From assembly GCF_002198095.1 (NCBI RefSeq), contig NZ_NHMK01000014.1:173501-237500 (forward strand): 64,000 nucleotides of DNA, given 5' to 3'. Position 1 is the stretch's first letter. Each line of letters starts with the position of its first letter. Below, in pieces: positions 43,033 to 51,424 of this stretch. A model generated the notes under the pieces. It had not been told where the DNA came from. It searched no databases and saw only the letters and a program-made list of their open reading frames with translations. This stretch comes from Deinococcus indicus (GTDB lineage Bacteria > Deinococcota > Deinococci > Deinococcales > Deinococcaceae). Position numbers and translations under genes: made by a program.

Positions 43033-43746
43033 GTGAACTCTACGGCCGGACTGACCCTTGTTGAAATTCTGATCGCGCTGGCCCTCTCGCTGCTGGTGCT
43101 GGGGGCTGCGTATGCCCTGACGACCAACACGGCGCAGGCCAACGCAGTGCTGACCACGCGGTCCCAGCTGACCAATGAGGCGACGGTGTCCAGCAGCCTG
43201 CTGAGCGCCCGCCTGCGTGAAGCCTGCGCCGTGTTACCGCAGACCACGGCGGTCACGCTGCCCGCCGGTGTCAAGGGCACCAAGAATGCCGCCGGTACGA
43301 CCATCTGGCGGGTGGGCACCGATCCCTTCATCGCGTTCGTCGTGCCGGCCAGTACGGCCGTGTCGGGCAGCACTCCCATGATGTACGCCTATTACCTGCT
43401 GAGCCGCGCCCAGTACAACGAGCAGATGGATGCCGCGCAGGACATCCCGGTCAACAGCGCCGAAACATCCCAGGTGCTGATGGAATTCAGGGCGCCCGTT
43501 ACCGCAGCGGCCTGCACGTCTCCTTTGACGGTCGCCCTGGCACCGGCAGCGAACGCACAGGCGCTGCTGCTGGCCGAATACGTGCGCACCCCGACGACCG
43601 CCGAACCCCTGTTCAGGTCCGAGTCGGATCAGGCGGTCACGTACCGCCTGCGCTTCCAGAAGGCGTCCGGCAGTTCGGTCACCGTGTTGCCCGTGCTGTC
43701 CCAGAATCCGATCCGGGCCGCCATCGTCGGGCGTAACATCCGCTGA
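43033..43746 (+). CDS. Prepilin-type minor pilin (PilW-like)
   Basis: 237 residues. The N-terminus AGLTLVEILIALALSLLVLG is a prepilin helix; cleavage would be at G|L, with Glu at mature position 5. Size and the two C-terminal cysteine positions (EACAVLP, AACTSPL) resemble PilW-type minor pilins. I chose GTG 43033 because GGAGG stands at 43023-43027; in-frame TTG 43012 and ATG 43021 overlap the previous gene and lack a Shine-Dalgarno. Last gene of the operon, followed by a 15-bp-stem terminator. Confidence 0.88.
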   Translation: MNSTAGLTLVEILIALALSLLVLGAAYALTTNTAQANAVLTTRSQLTNEATVSSSLLSARLREACAVLPQTTAVTLPAGVKGTKNAAGTTIWRVGTDPFIAFVVPASTAVSGSTPMMYAYYLLSRAQYNEQMDAAQDIPVNSAETSQVLMEFRAPVTAAACTSPLTVALAPAANAQALLLAEYVRTPTTAEPLFRSESDQAVTYRLRFQKASGSSVTVLPVLSQNPIRAAIVGRNIR

Positions 43747-43786
43747 CCCGCCGGCTGCGGGCAGCGAACCCGCTTCACTTTCAACC

Positions 43787-43826
43787 GCGCGCGGCCCTCC
43801 GATCAGCATTCCGGAGGGCCGCGCGC
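43787..43826 (+). terminator. Terminator of the pseudopilin operon
   Basis: A perfect 15-bp stem, GCGCGCGGCCCTCCG with CGGAGGGCCGCGCGC, and 10-base loop, 40 nt after the last pilin stop. Confidence 0.8.
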
Positions 43827-43903
43827 TGTGAGCCGATCAACGTGCAGGAGCCCCTTGCAGACCACCCCACTTTGTTTTTCACTGCGGGCGCTAGAGTGTG
43901 GGG

Positions 43904-44809
43904 GTGACTTGGCTGAAGCCGGTGGATGTGGGTCGTGACGCGCAGTCGGCGTACGGTGAGTTCTTGCGGGATCTGGAGGCGCGGCTGGCGGATCCGGGAA
44001 CGGACCGGTTCGTGCTGGCGCGTGAGGTGCTGGCCGAGGCGATGTACGGCCGGCCCTACGCGGCGTTGCTGGCGGACGCGCCGCTGGCGGCCCTGAATCT
44101 GGACGCGCGGAACGTGACGTTCGAGGCGGAGTACTACATGGCGACGGACACGGAGTTGTTCGGGCGGGTCAAGCCGCTGCTGTGGCTGTGGAAGAACCTG
44201 GATCTGACGCCGGTCGGGCAGAATCCGGTGCTGGGGATTCCGGTGCGGCGGGTGCTGGCGGAGCGGATTTTCCGGCGGGTGGGGCGGGATTTCAAGTGCT
44301 GGCAGAACGTCGAGTTCAGCGTGGGGTACAACATGGAGGTGGGGGACGACGTGGTCGTTCACCGGCATGTGCTGCTGGATGACATCGGTGGGATCGAGTT
44401 GCACGACAATGCCAGCATCAGTGATTACGTGAACGTGTACAGCCATACGCACAGCGTGCTGGATGGTCCGGATGTGACGTTGCGGCGCACGGTGATCGGG
44501 CGTGGGGCGCGCATCACGTACCATTCGACGGTCCTGGCGGGCAGCGTGGTGAGTGACGACGCGATGCTGGCGACGCACGCGTTGCTGCGCAGTGACATTC
44601 CGCCGCATGGGATCGCGATGGGCGTGCCGGCGCGCACGACGCGCTTCAAGGTGCGGGAGCCGCAGGAGGTGCTGGTGGATTCGCGGTCGTTCGTGCGTGC
44701 GCCGGACCGGAAGGCGAACCCGGAGTTTCCGGAGCCCACGCCGAACCAGACGCGGGTGGCCTCGGAGGATGAGGGAGCGGGCCGCCGCATGGTGACCGGG
44801 GAACGCTGA
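43904..44809 (+). CDS. Left-handed beta-helix (hexapeptide) acyltransferase
   Basis: 301 residues. The C-terminal half has the imperfect hexapeptide pattern of LbH acyltransferases (VGDDVVVHRHVLLDDIGGIE, HDNASISDYVNVYSHTHS, TVIGRGARITYHSTVLAGSV, IPPHGIAMGVPART); the SHTH histidine fits the catalytic His of galactoside/maltose O-acetyltransferases. The N-terminal 130 residues are helical and unlike the usual short leader of that family, so substrate assignment is open. GTG 43904 is 6 nt after TAGAGT (43892-43897): leaderless, and an upstream in-frame GTG 43898 directly abuts that box. Confidence 0.83.
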   Translation: MTWLKPVDVGRDAQSAYGEFLRDLEARLADPGTDRFVLAREVLAEAMYGRPYAALLADAPLAALNLDARNVTFEAEYYMATDTELFGRVKPLLWLWKNLDLTPVGQNPVLGIPVRRVLAERIFRRVGRDFKCWQNVEFSVGYNMEVGDDVVVHRHVLLDDIGGIELHDNASISDYVNVYSHTHSVLDGPDVTLRRTVIGRGARITYHSTVLAGSVVSDDAMLATHALLRSDIPPHGIAMGVPARTTRFKVREPQEVLVDSRSFVRAPDRKANPEFPEPTPNQTRVASEDEGAGRRMVTGER

Positions 44810-44830
44810 GCGGAGAGGCATGAACGGCGG

Positions 44831-44859
44831 GGGCCGCCGGTCAGGAGTGCCGGCGGCCC
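44831..44859. terminator. Bidirectional terminator, acyltransferase / UlaG-like genes
   Basis: GGGCCGCCGG (44831-44840) pairs perfectly with CCGGCGGCCC (44850-44859) between two convergent stops. Confidence 0.75.
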
Positions 44860-44874
44860 GCGCTCTGGCGGTGT

Positions 44875-45555
44875 TTACAGGGTGGTGTGTTCGCCCGGTG
44901 CCAGGATGCGGACGTCCACGCCGCGCGCCTGTCCTTCGCGCTGGAACACGGCGGGGTCGCCGGTCAGGGGCGGGAAGGTGCCGTAGTGCATGGGGATGGC
45001 CACGCGGGGGCGCAGCAGGTCCAGGGTGCGGGCGGCTTCCTCGGGACCCATGGTGTAGTGGTCGCCGATGGGCAGTAGGGCGGCGTCCAGGCCCCGGTCG
45101 CCGATGAGGGTCATGTCGCCGAAGAGGTTGGTGTCGCCGGCGTGGTACAGGCGTTGCCCGCCGAGTTCGACGATCAGGCCGGTGGGCATGCCGCCGTACG
45201 TGCCGTCCGGGAAGGAGCTGCTGTGCCAGGCGGGGGTCAAGGTGACGTTGCCCCAGTCGGCGCGGTAGGTGCCGCCGATGTTCATGCCGGTCGCGTGGGT
45301 CGCGCCGCGCTGCTGGGCGTAGGCGGCGATCTCGGCGGTGGCGATGACGGGGGTGCCGGCGCGCGTGAATTCCAGGGTGTCGCCCCAGTGGTCGCCGTGC
45401 GCGTGGGTGATCAGGATGGCCGTGACGTTCCAGTTCAGGGCGTCTTGCAGGGTGACGGTCGCCTGTGGGTTGCCCTGGATGAACGGGTCGATCAGCAGGC
45501 GGGTCTGGCCGTGTTCGAGCATGAAGGTGCTGTGGCCGATGAAGTGAATGTCCAT
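44875..45555 (-). CDS. UlaG/UPF0173-type metal-dependent hydrolase
   Basis: 226 residues. Metallo-beta-lactamase fold of the UPF0173 group: IHFIGHSTFMLEHGQTRLLI start, metal motif ITHAHGDHWGD (~47-57), LTPAWHSSS, LYHAGDTNLFGDM and the C-terminal IPMHYGTFPPLTG. The UlaG relative is an L-ascorbate-6-phosphate lactonase, but this small group is chemically uncharacterised. AGGAGACC precedes the ATG by a normal distance; the longer in-frame extension overlaps cdaA upstream DNA and is a shadow. Confidence 0.9.
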   Translation of the reverse strand: MDIHFIGHSTFMLEHGQTRLLIDPFIQGNPQATVTLQDALNWNVTAILITHAHGDHWGDTLEFTRAGTPVIATAEIAAYAQQRGATHATGMNIGGTYRADWGNVTLTPAWHSSSFPDGTYGGMPTGLIVELGGQRLYHAGDTNLFGDMTLIGDRGLDAALLPIGDHYTMGPEEAARTLDLLRPRVAIPMHYGTFPPLTGDPAVFQREGQARGVDVRILAPGEHTTL

Positions 45556-45669
45556 GGGGTCTCCTGGGGGGCGGGTGGGCGGGTGGGGTGGGGGCCTCCT
45601 TTCATCCTGCCAGGGTTCCGGTGGGGAAGTCTGGGGGCGGGCGGACGGTGAGGGGGGGCGGGAAGGCCG

Positions 45670-45675
45670 TATAGT
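45670..45675 (+). promoter_or_regulatory. -10 box of cdaA-cdaR
   Basis: TATAGT, 81 nt before the cdaA start; it gives a leader of ~75 nt with an AAAGGAG Shine-Dalgarno at 45737-45743. Confidence 0.55.
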
Positions 45676-45756
45676 GGGCGCGCACCGTTGCCCGTTCTCC
45701 GCCCCGTTGCCTGCTGTCGTTTCCGCGAGTCTGTTGAAAGGAGTGCCGTTCACGTC

Positions 45757-46596
45757 ATGCCCACGCCCTTCGGTCAGGTGAATGTCCGGGACGTTCTGGA
45801 CATCCTGCTGGTCACGTTCCTGGTGTACCAGGGGTACCTGCTGGTGGCGGGGACGCGGGCGGTGAACGTGGTGCGCGGCATTCTGGTGTTCGCGGGCGTG
45901 TGGGTGGCCGCGCAGGTGCTGAACCTGCCGACCCTGAGTTACCTGCTGGGCCGGGCGGGAACGGTGGGGATCTTCGCGCTGGTGGTGCTGTTCCAGCCGG
46001 AGTTGCGCGCGGCGCTGGAGCGGGTGGGGCGGCCGCGCGCGCGGGACGTGGGGGCGAGCGGCGCGGCGCTGCAGGACCTGGCGCGGGCGATGGAGCGGCT
46101 CGCGGAGCGCAAGACGGGCGCGTTGATCGCCATCGAGCGGCGCACGCCACTGGGCGAGTACGCGGGGACCGGGGTGTCGCTGGACGCGCTGGTCAGCGTG
46201 CCGTTCCTGGAGGCGTTGTTCGCGCGGAACGCGCCGCTGCATGATGGGGGCGTGATCATTCAGGGTTCGCGGGTCATTGCGGCCGGGTGTCTGTTTCCGT
46301 TGCAGTCGAGTGACGGCACGTACCGGCGGTACGGGACGCGGCACCGCGCGGCGATCGGGCTGTCGGAGTTGACGGACGCGGTGGTGCTGGTGGTCAGCGA
46401 GGAGCGGGGCAGCATGCGGATCGCGCTGGGTGGGCGGCTGGGGCCGGACCTGAACGGCACGGAACTCCGTGAGCAGTTGCGGGCGCTGGTGTACGACCGG
46501 GCGGCCTTCCTGCCACCCGAGCCGGGTCCGTCCGAACCGGATCCGGAGGCGGGCCGGGACGCCGAGGCGGACGTGCCGGCCGGGAGGGTGCGGTGA
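45757..46596 (+). CDS. cdaA: Diadenylate cyclase CdaA
   Basis: 279 residues. Three N-terminal membrane helices (VRDVLDILLVTFLVYQGYLL, VVRGILVFAGVWVAAQVL, TVGIFALVVLFQPELR), then the DAC domain: GALIAIERRTPLGEYAGTGV, PLHDGGVIIQG, RRYGTRHRAAIGLSE and VVLVVSEERGSM. It makes c-di-AMP from two ATP. The usual DGA motif reads DGG here; RHR is intact. The C-terminus has an acidic Pro/Glu tail. ATG 45757 is 13 nt after the Shine-Dalgarno; an in-frame TTG 45688 extension is unlikely. It overlaps cdaR by GTGA. The glmM gene common at this locus in Firmicutes is not here. Confidence 0.93.
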   Translation: MPTPFGQVNVRDVLDILLVTFLVYQGYLLVAGTRAVNVVRGILVFAGVWVAAQVLNLPTLSYLLGRAGTVGIFALVVLFQPELRAALERVGRPRARDVGASGAALQDLARAMERLAERKTGALIAIERRTPLGEYAGTGVSLDALVSVPFLEALFARNAPLHDGGVIIQGSRVIAAGCLFPLQSSDGTYRRYGTRHRAAIGLSELTDAVVLVVSEERGSMRIALGGRLGPDLNGTELREQLRALVYDRAAFLPPEPGPSEPDPEAGRDAEADVPAGRVR

Positions 46597-47567
46597 AGGC
46601 CGGCGGGCCACTGGAGGGGTGGCGGCGCTGGCTGGACCCGCGTTACGCCTGGGCGCGGGGGACGCATAACCTGGGGCTGAAGCTGCTGGCGCTGGGCGTG
46701 TCGGTGACGCTGTGGTTCGTGGCGACCGGGGACCGGCGCGCGAATGTCGAGCAGGGCTTCGACGTGCCGGTGACGGTGAGGGACACGACCGGGAACGGGC
46801 AGGAGAAACGCGCGACGAGCAACCTCAGTCCGTCGTCGGTGCGGGTGACGTTGCGGGGCCGTCCGGAGCGGCTGCGGGAACTGCAACCCGAGAACATCGA
46901 GGCGGTCGTGGACGTGACGGGCGTGCCGGAGGGCAGTTTCACGCAGCCGGTCACGGTGACGGCGCCCACTGGCACCGAGGTGCAGCGGCAGTCGCCGGCG
47001 CGGGTGCAGGGTTTCGTGGATACGCAGGTGACGCGCACGCTGCCGGTCACGCTGAGCGTGGCGTCGCCGCCCGAGGCGAGCGTGCCGCGTTACGTGGTGC
47101 TGCCGGCCGAGGCGGGCGTGTCCGGGCCGGGGCAGGTGGTGTCCACGGTGGCGCGGCTGGTGACCAGTCCGGCGGCGCTGGCGGCCGGGGCCGAGCGGGA
47201 GGTGCCGCTCGTGGCGCTCGACGAGGCGGGCCTGCCGGTCGAGGGCGTGAAGGCCAATCCCTCGACAGTGACGGTGCGCCGCCTGGATACCGGGGAGTTG
47301 CCGGTGAAGACGGTGCGGGTGGTGCTGAACGATCCGCCGGCGACGCTGCGGGTCACGTCGGTCAGCGTGCAGCCCAGCACGGTGCGGGTCGTGGCGGCCC
47401 CGGAGCTGCTGGGGCGGCTGCGAGAGGTGAGCGGCGCGGTCACGTACCGGGTCGGGACGTACACCGCGCCGGTCCGACTGTCGATCCCGGCGGGCGCGCA
47501 GACGCTGGAGACGGTCAGCGTGCGCCTGACGGTCGAGCGGGCGCAGGACACGCCGCCGGCCCCCTGA
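46593..47567 (+). CDS. cdaR: YbbR-domain protein CdaR, regulator of CdaA
   Basis: 324 residues. A short cytosolic start and one membrane helix (LGLKLLALGVSVTLWFVAT, ~27-45) are followed by three to four YbbR beta repeats, each with a PSSVRVTLRGRPERL- or PSTVTVRRL-like edge. In Firmicutes CdaR binds CdaA from outside the membrane and tunes c-di-AMP synthesis. GTG 46593 overlaps the cdaA stop, so the pair is translationally coupled. Pro/Ala C-terminal tail. Confidence 0.92.
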   Translation: MKAGGPLEGWRRWLDPRYAWARGTHNLGLKLLALGVSVTLWFVATGDRRANVEQGFDVPVTVRDTTGNGQEKRATSNLSPSSVRVTLRGRPERLRELQPENIEAVVDVTGVPEGSFTQPVTVTAPTGTEVQRQSPARVQGFVDTQVTRTLPVTLSVASPPEASVPRYVVLPAEAGVSGPGQVVSTVARLVTSPAALAAGAEREVPLVALDEAGLPVEGVKANPSTVTVRRLDTGELPVKTVRVVLNDPPATLRVTSVSVQPSTVRVVAAPELLGRLREVSGAVTYRVGTYTAPVRLSIPAGAQTLETVSVRLTVERAQDTPPAP

Positions 47568-47755
47568 TCCGGACTGCCGGCGGCGTGTCTGGAGGGGCGT
47601 GCCGCTCCCACCCGCTCTGCCGCGCAGCTCTACGGGTCGGCCCGGATCGGGTGGCTTCTGCAAACCGTTCCACCGGAGGCCGTAGGGCAGGCTGTCACCG
47701 CGCCGGGCACGGCCGAAAGTGACCGGAGTGTCATCGCGGGTGGGGGGCGGCGGCG

Positions 47756-47761
47756 TATAGT
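47756..47761 (+). promoter_or_regulatory. -10 box of the yqeK-lcp-rsfS operon
   Basis: TATAGT, 7 nt before ATG 47769, gives a leaderless transcript that starts with a 10-codon ORF, not with yqeK itself. Confidence 0.6.
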
Positions 47762-47768
47762 CGGAAGC

Positions 47769-47801
47769 ATGATGTGGGGAAGCGGCCACATGACCCTGTG
47801 A
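47769..47801 (+). CDS. Leaderless 10-aa mini-ORF coupled to yqeK
   Basis: ATG 47769 is 7 nt after TATAGT and encodes MMWGSGHMTL, stopping with TGA at 47799-47801. The stop overlaps GTG 47798 of yqeK as GTGA. This suggests that ribosomes load on the leaderless mRNA end, translate the short peptide and reinitiate at yqeK. An alternative is yqeK starting at GTG 47774 and the mini-ORF being accidental. Confidence 0.45.
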   Translation: MMWGSGHMTL

Positions 47802-48424
47802 TTGCCCAGCTCCTCGTACCCCGGCACCCGGTGGCCGAGTGGACTGGCTGGGAGGAACGCGTGCGGCTGATGGTCCGGCCCAGGCGGTACGAACACGTGT
47901 TGCGCGTGGCGGAACTGGCCGCGCAGATTGCCCTGGCGAACGGTCTGGACGACATGCGCGCCTACGCGGCCGGCATTCTGCACGACATCGCCCGTGACCT
48001 GCCGGACGCCGAACTGCTGCGGCTCGCGCCGCCCGAGTGCGACATTGACGCCGGGCATCCGCTGGCGCTGCACGGGCGGGCCGCGCGGGTGCTGCTGGAA
48101 CGCTGGGGCTACCAGGACCGGGTGGTGCTGGAGGCCGTGGAGGACCACACGACCGGCCCGCGCGGCGGGAATCCGGTGGCGGACTGCGTGTACATCGCGG
48201 ACGTGTCCGAGCCGGGGCGGGGCGTGAACGCCGACATCCGCGAACTGGCGCTGCGGGACCTGAACGCGGCGCTGGAACGCGCCATCGTCTCGAAGGTCAC
48301 GTACCTGCAGGGTCGCGGCATTCAGGTGCATCCGCGCACCCTGCGCTCCTATCACGCGCTGCCGTGCGTGGCCCGGCAGGACCAGGGCGGGTCCGCTTCT
48401 CCTCTGACGGCCCGGCAGCCATGA
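47798..48424 (+). CDS. yqeK: YqeK-family HD hydrolase (Ap4A hydrolase type)
   Basis: 208 residues. HD-domain with the YqeK order of motifs: RRYEHVLRVAELAAQIAL, AGILHDIARDLPDAELL (HD metal ligands), HPLALHGRAARVLLE, VEDHTTG, and CVYIADVSEPGRG. YqeK enzymes split diadenosine tetraphosphate symmetrically and use a di-iron centre. I chose GTG 47798 because it overlaps the mini-ORF stop; GTG 47774 would add eight residues. The operon yqeK-lcp-rsfS follows, a gene order kept in many Gram-positive and Deinococcus genomes (nadD, often first, is absent here). Confidence 0.9.
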   Translation: MIAQLLVPRHPVAEWTGWEERVRLMVRPRRYEHVLRVAELAAQIALANGLDDMRAYAAGILHDIARDLPDAELLRLAPPECDIDAGHPLALHGRAARVLLERWGYQDRVVLEAVEDHTTGPRGGNPVADCVYIADVSEPGRGVNADIRELALRDLNAALERAIVSKVTYLQGRGIQVHPRTLRSYHALPCVARQDQGGSASPLTARQP

Positions 48425-49740
48425 CCAGAAGGACTTCCGGGGCGGGGGGCGGGCCCCGCATCGCCGGCCTGCGGGCCCTGCAGGCGTTCGGCCTGACCCT
48501 GTCGTGCCTGTCGCTGGGGGGCTTCGCGCTGCTCAGCGGGGCGGGCCGCACGGTCGCGTCGACGGTCACGCCGGGCGCCGCGCCGCAGTTCACGGTGCTG
48601 ATCGCCGGGCGGGACATCGTGTACTGCTATTACCGGCAGCCCTGCAAGGACCAGGATCAGCGGACCGGGCTGGTGCAACCGCCGAACACCGACACGGTCA
48701 TGCTCGTCAAGGTGGACGGGTCGAGCGTGCGGGTGCTGAACATTCCGCGTGACACGAACGTGGGGCCGTTCGACCGCTTCAGTTCCATCGCGGCGCAGAA
48801 GGTGAACAGCCAGTACCACTCGGGCGGCCCGGAGGCCCTCGCGCGGGCCGTGGAGACCATCACGGGCGAGCGGGTGGACTCGTACGTGATCGTCCGCACC
48901 GATTACGTCGAGCGGGTCATCGACGCGCTGGGCGGCCTGAACGTCACGGTTCCCGAGGGCGGCATCGAATGGATCGACAACGCCGCCGGCGTGAACCTGC
49001 AACTGCCGGCCGGCGCGCACCACCTGAAAGGCCAGGAGGCGGTGCTGTTCCTGCGGGTCCGCAAGGGCTTCGGGGACGACTACGGCCGCATCGACCACCA
49101 GAAGCAGGCGCTGACGCAGCTCGCGGGGCGCCTGAAGTCCGCGCAGGGCCTCGCGGCGCTGCCCACCATCCTGGGCGGCATCGGGAACGGCGTGGAGACG
49201 AACGCCGACCCGAACACGCTGGTGGCCCTGCGGCCCTTCCTGGGGCAGCTGAAACTGAGTTTCGCCACGCTGCCCACCGACGAGATTCCCGGCACCTTCA
49301 ACCTCGCCGTGAACCGCGAGCGGCTCGCCACGCTGTGGGGCGACGCGCCCGCCCCGGTGACGGCCACGCCCGACGTGAAGGTGAGCGTCGTGGACGCCAG
49401 CGGCGCGGGCCTGGGCGCCGGCCTGAGCCGCGCGCTGGGCGCACTCGGGTACGCGGACGTGCAGGTCACGGTCGCCCCGCCCAGCCAGGAGGCCAGTCAG
49501 GTGTTCACGCAGCAGGACGTGGCCCAGGCGGGCGCCCTGGCGGACCTGCTGAAGCTGCCGCGCCTGCAGGGCGAACGCTTCCCGGTCGCGCCGGGCGAGG
49601 TGGGCGTGCTGCTGGGCCGCGACGCGCAGGACACCCTGTCACAGCTCGCGGCGCTGGCCGGCACCCCGATCCCCGCCGCCGACGCGGCTGCGCCCACGAC
49701 GCCCGGCATGACCCCCGCCCCCCCACCCGCCGGGAATTGA
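48421..49740 (+). CDS. LytR-CpsA-Psr (LCP) family protein with LytR_C domain
   Basis: 439 residues. Signal-anchor helix (~18-40, AFGLTLSCLSLGGFALLSG). The LCP catalytic domain (~55-260) has NTDTVMLVKVDGSSVRVLNI, PRDTNV, GGPEALARAVETITG, VDALGGLNVTVPE-like DALGGLNVTVPEGG and VLFLRVRKGFGDDYGRIDHQ with the conserved Arg residues. LytR_C follows (~320-420, VSVVDASGAGLGAGLSRALG). LCP proteins transfer glycopolymers from lipid carriers to peptidoglycan. Start overlaps the yqeK stop (ATGA). The TGA stop at 49738-49740 directly abuts a degenerate MITE. Confidence 0.93.
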   Translation: MTRRTSGAGGGPRIAGLRALQAFGLTLSCLSLGGFALLSGAGRTVASTVTPGAAPQFTVLIAGRDIVYCYYRQPCKDQDQRTGLVQPPNTDTVMLVKVDGSSVRVLNIPRDTNVGPFDRFSSIAAQKVNSQYHSGGPEALARAVETITGERVDSYVIVRTDYVERVIDALGGLNVTVPEGGIEWIDNAAGVNLQLPAGAHHLKGQEAVLFLRVRKGFGDDYGRIDHQKQALTQLAGRLKSAQGLAALPTILGGIGNGVETNADPNTLVALRPFLGQLKLSFATLPTDEIPGTFNLAVNRERLATLWGDAPAPVTATPDVKVSVVDASGAGLGAGLSRALGALGYADVQVTVAPPSQEASQVFTQQDVAQAGALADLLKLPRLQGERFPVAPGEVGVLLGRDAQDTLSQLAALAGTPIPAADAAAPTTPGMTPAPPPAGN

Positions 49741-49828
49741 TTCGGCCTCCGATAAAGCGGGCTGCCGGACGTGAAGCGGGCTATCCGGTGAAGTTACGGA
49801 TCGCCGGCGAAACAGACGGAACCCGCAG
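49741..49828. mobile_element. Degenerate MITE, copy D
   Basis: TTCGGCCTCCG at the left and CGGAACCCGCA at the right are diverged terminal repeats; the middle keeps CTATCCGGTGAAGTTACGG and CGCCGGCGAAACAGACGG of the full elements but has lost ~45 bp. It begins directly after the TGA stop of the LCP gene. Confidence 0.75.
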
Positions 49829-49896
49829 AAGGCGTCCCAGTCAGCAGAATCGGCTTGGCTGGTGAGCGGCGTCGCCTTGTGCGGCGCGCGGACCTG

Positions 49897-49902
49897 TACA
49901 CT
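49897..49902 (+). promoter_or_regulatory. rsfS: Internal promoter of rsfS (-10 box)
   Basis: TACACT lies between the MITE remnant and rsfS, leaving an unusually long leader of ~165 nt, extremely C-rich and with few purines. The rest of the 49741-50071 gap holds nothing else I can identify. Confidence 0.5.
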
Positions 49903-50071
49903 GACCTGTTGCTGCGCCGCCCGCCGCCCGTTCACTGCCGGTCCAGACCGGCCGCAACGAGGCCGGGGCCGCGCTCACCGCGCCGCGACCAGAGTCCCTG
50001 CGACCGCCGCCTCAGCCCGCCCCGGCAGCGCCCGCCGCGCCGCCCCCACCCCCACCACCCCCGGAGTACCC

Positions 50072-50443
<372 letters not shown>

Positions 50444-50458
50444 TAACGCCATGAAATA

Positions 50459-50492
50459 GAGCGGCCTCGGAAATAGTCTTCCGAGGCCGCTC
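50459..50492. terminator. rsfS: Terminator after rsfS
   Basis: GAGCGGCCTCGGAA (50459-50472) pairs perfectly with TTCCGAGGCCGCTC (50479-50492); shared with the convergent AT-rich gene. Confidence 0.85.
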
Positions 50493-50527
50493 CAATTGGA
50501 CTTCCATGCTTATCTGGATATTTCAGA

Positions 50528-50914
50528 TCAACATGCATATATCAAAGTCTGCGTACAGGGAATCGAAATTTTATAGAAATTGCCGACCTCCAATAAGCGA
50601 CCCTGAATCTCAATCATAATAATTAAATCGGGCGATAGTCTCATAAAATGCACGCCATCTTCCTCAACCGATTCGACTAGAACTTTTATTTCGTTATAGT
50701 CAGCCGCAACCTTAGCGCCAAGAGATATATCAGCATTCTCTTCGCAAAGCCATCCCGGCAGCACAGCGTCCACATTCAGCTCAATGTAAAAGTTGTCCCC
50801 CTTCTGCGGAAAGTAAGAGCCCATCCACAGCCCTATGAGTGAGTCACCGTCCCGCTCAAGCTCGATGACCGTACACCTCATGGTCACATCTACTGCCCTA
50901 ACACGCCACGTCAA
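50528..50914 (-). CDS. AT-rich orphan gene of foreign appearance, unknown function
   Basis: 128 residues if started at TTG 50914, which overlaps the upstream stop as TTGA; ATG 50881 would give 117. The DNA is plainly A/T-richer than everything around it and uses codons such as ATA, TTA and AAT that neighbours avoid. The protein is small, acidic and beta-rich (MRCTVIELERDGDSLIGLWM, GDNFYIELNVDAVLPGW, HFMRLSPDLIIMIEIQGRL) with no signal or membrane helix. Size, acidity and solitary AT-rich context resemble immunity proteins of polymorphic toxin systems, but no toxin is next to it and I do not recognise the family. Acquired recently by transfer, in my reading. Confidence 0.6.
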   Translation of the reverse strand: MTWRVRAVDVTMRCTVIELERDGDSLIGLWMGSYFPQKGDNFYIELNVDAVLPGWLCEENADISLGAKVAADYNEIKVLVESVEEDGVHFMRLSPDLIIMIEIQGRLLEVGNFYKISIPCTQTLIYAC

Positions 50915-51387
50915 CTCAGGTTTCCATCGATTGCGCGGCTGATGCTGCCGGGCAGTTCGCGGGCCACGCGGTCCAGGGTGCGGGTGGCGGCGGCGCGGAT
51001 CATCTTCTCGAAGGCCGCGCCGCCCCAGCCCTGCGCGTCGGGCGTGGCGAGGTGCGCGCGGAACTGGAAGGCGAAATGCAGGTCCGTGCCCTCCGCGCGG
51101 GCCTGCCCGGCGACCTCCACCCAGGCGCGCTCGCCGCTCAGGGACTGTGGGAGCAGGTCCGCGCCGTCCGGCGTGACGCTCAGGAGGCTGTGGAATGGCA
51201 GGTCGGCGTCGCCCAGGCCGGGCAGCGGCACGACCAGTTCGCCGCGCACGCTCTCCTGGTCGGCGCGCAGGTCCCGCAGGAAGCGCAGGCGGCCCAGCGC
51301 GCGGGCCGGGTCGCGCACGAACGCCACCGCGTCGGCGGGCGGACCTGGGTACGGCAGCGTGAAGGTCTGCTCGGCGTCCAGGATCAC
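50911..51387 (-). CDS. Conserved small protein, possibly DUF3809 (SRPBCC-like)
   Basis: 158 residues. Alternating beta pattern, then a long C-terminal amphipathic helix (AAFEKMIRAAATRTLDRVAREL), the layout of an SRPBCC/START-like lipid-binding domain (LVVPLPGLGDADLPFHSLLSV, AWVEVAGQARAEGTDLHFAF). I recall a Deinococcus-restricted family of this sort (DUF3809) but cannot verify it. GTG 51387 is chosen with GGAG at a normal distance. It follows the DUF3248-like gene by 37 nt and precedes the AT-rich orphan by overlap. Confidence 0.65.
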   Translation of the reverse strand: MILDAEQTFTLPYPGPPADAVAFVRDPARALGRLRFLRDLRADQESVRGELVVPLPGLGDADLPFHSLLSVTPDGADLLPQSLSGERAWVEVAGQARAEGTDLHFAFQFRAHLATPDAQGWGGAAFEKMIRAAATRTLDRVARELPGSISRAIDGNLS

Positions 51388-51424
51388 GCGGCGCTCCGGC
51401 GGGCGGCCAGGGCCGGGGGTGGGG

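Noticed and set aside
50528..50914. AT-rich gene as a toxin-antitoxin pair with its neighbour
   Set aside because: The overlapping upstream gene is a GC-rich conserved protein with a lipid-binding-like pattern, not a toxin or antitoxin.
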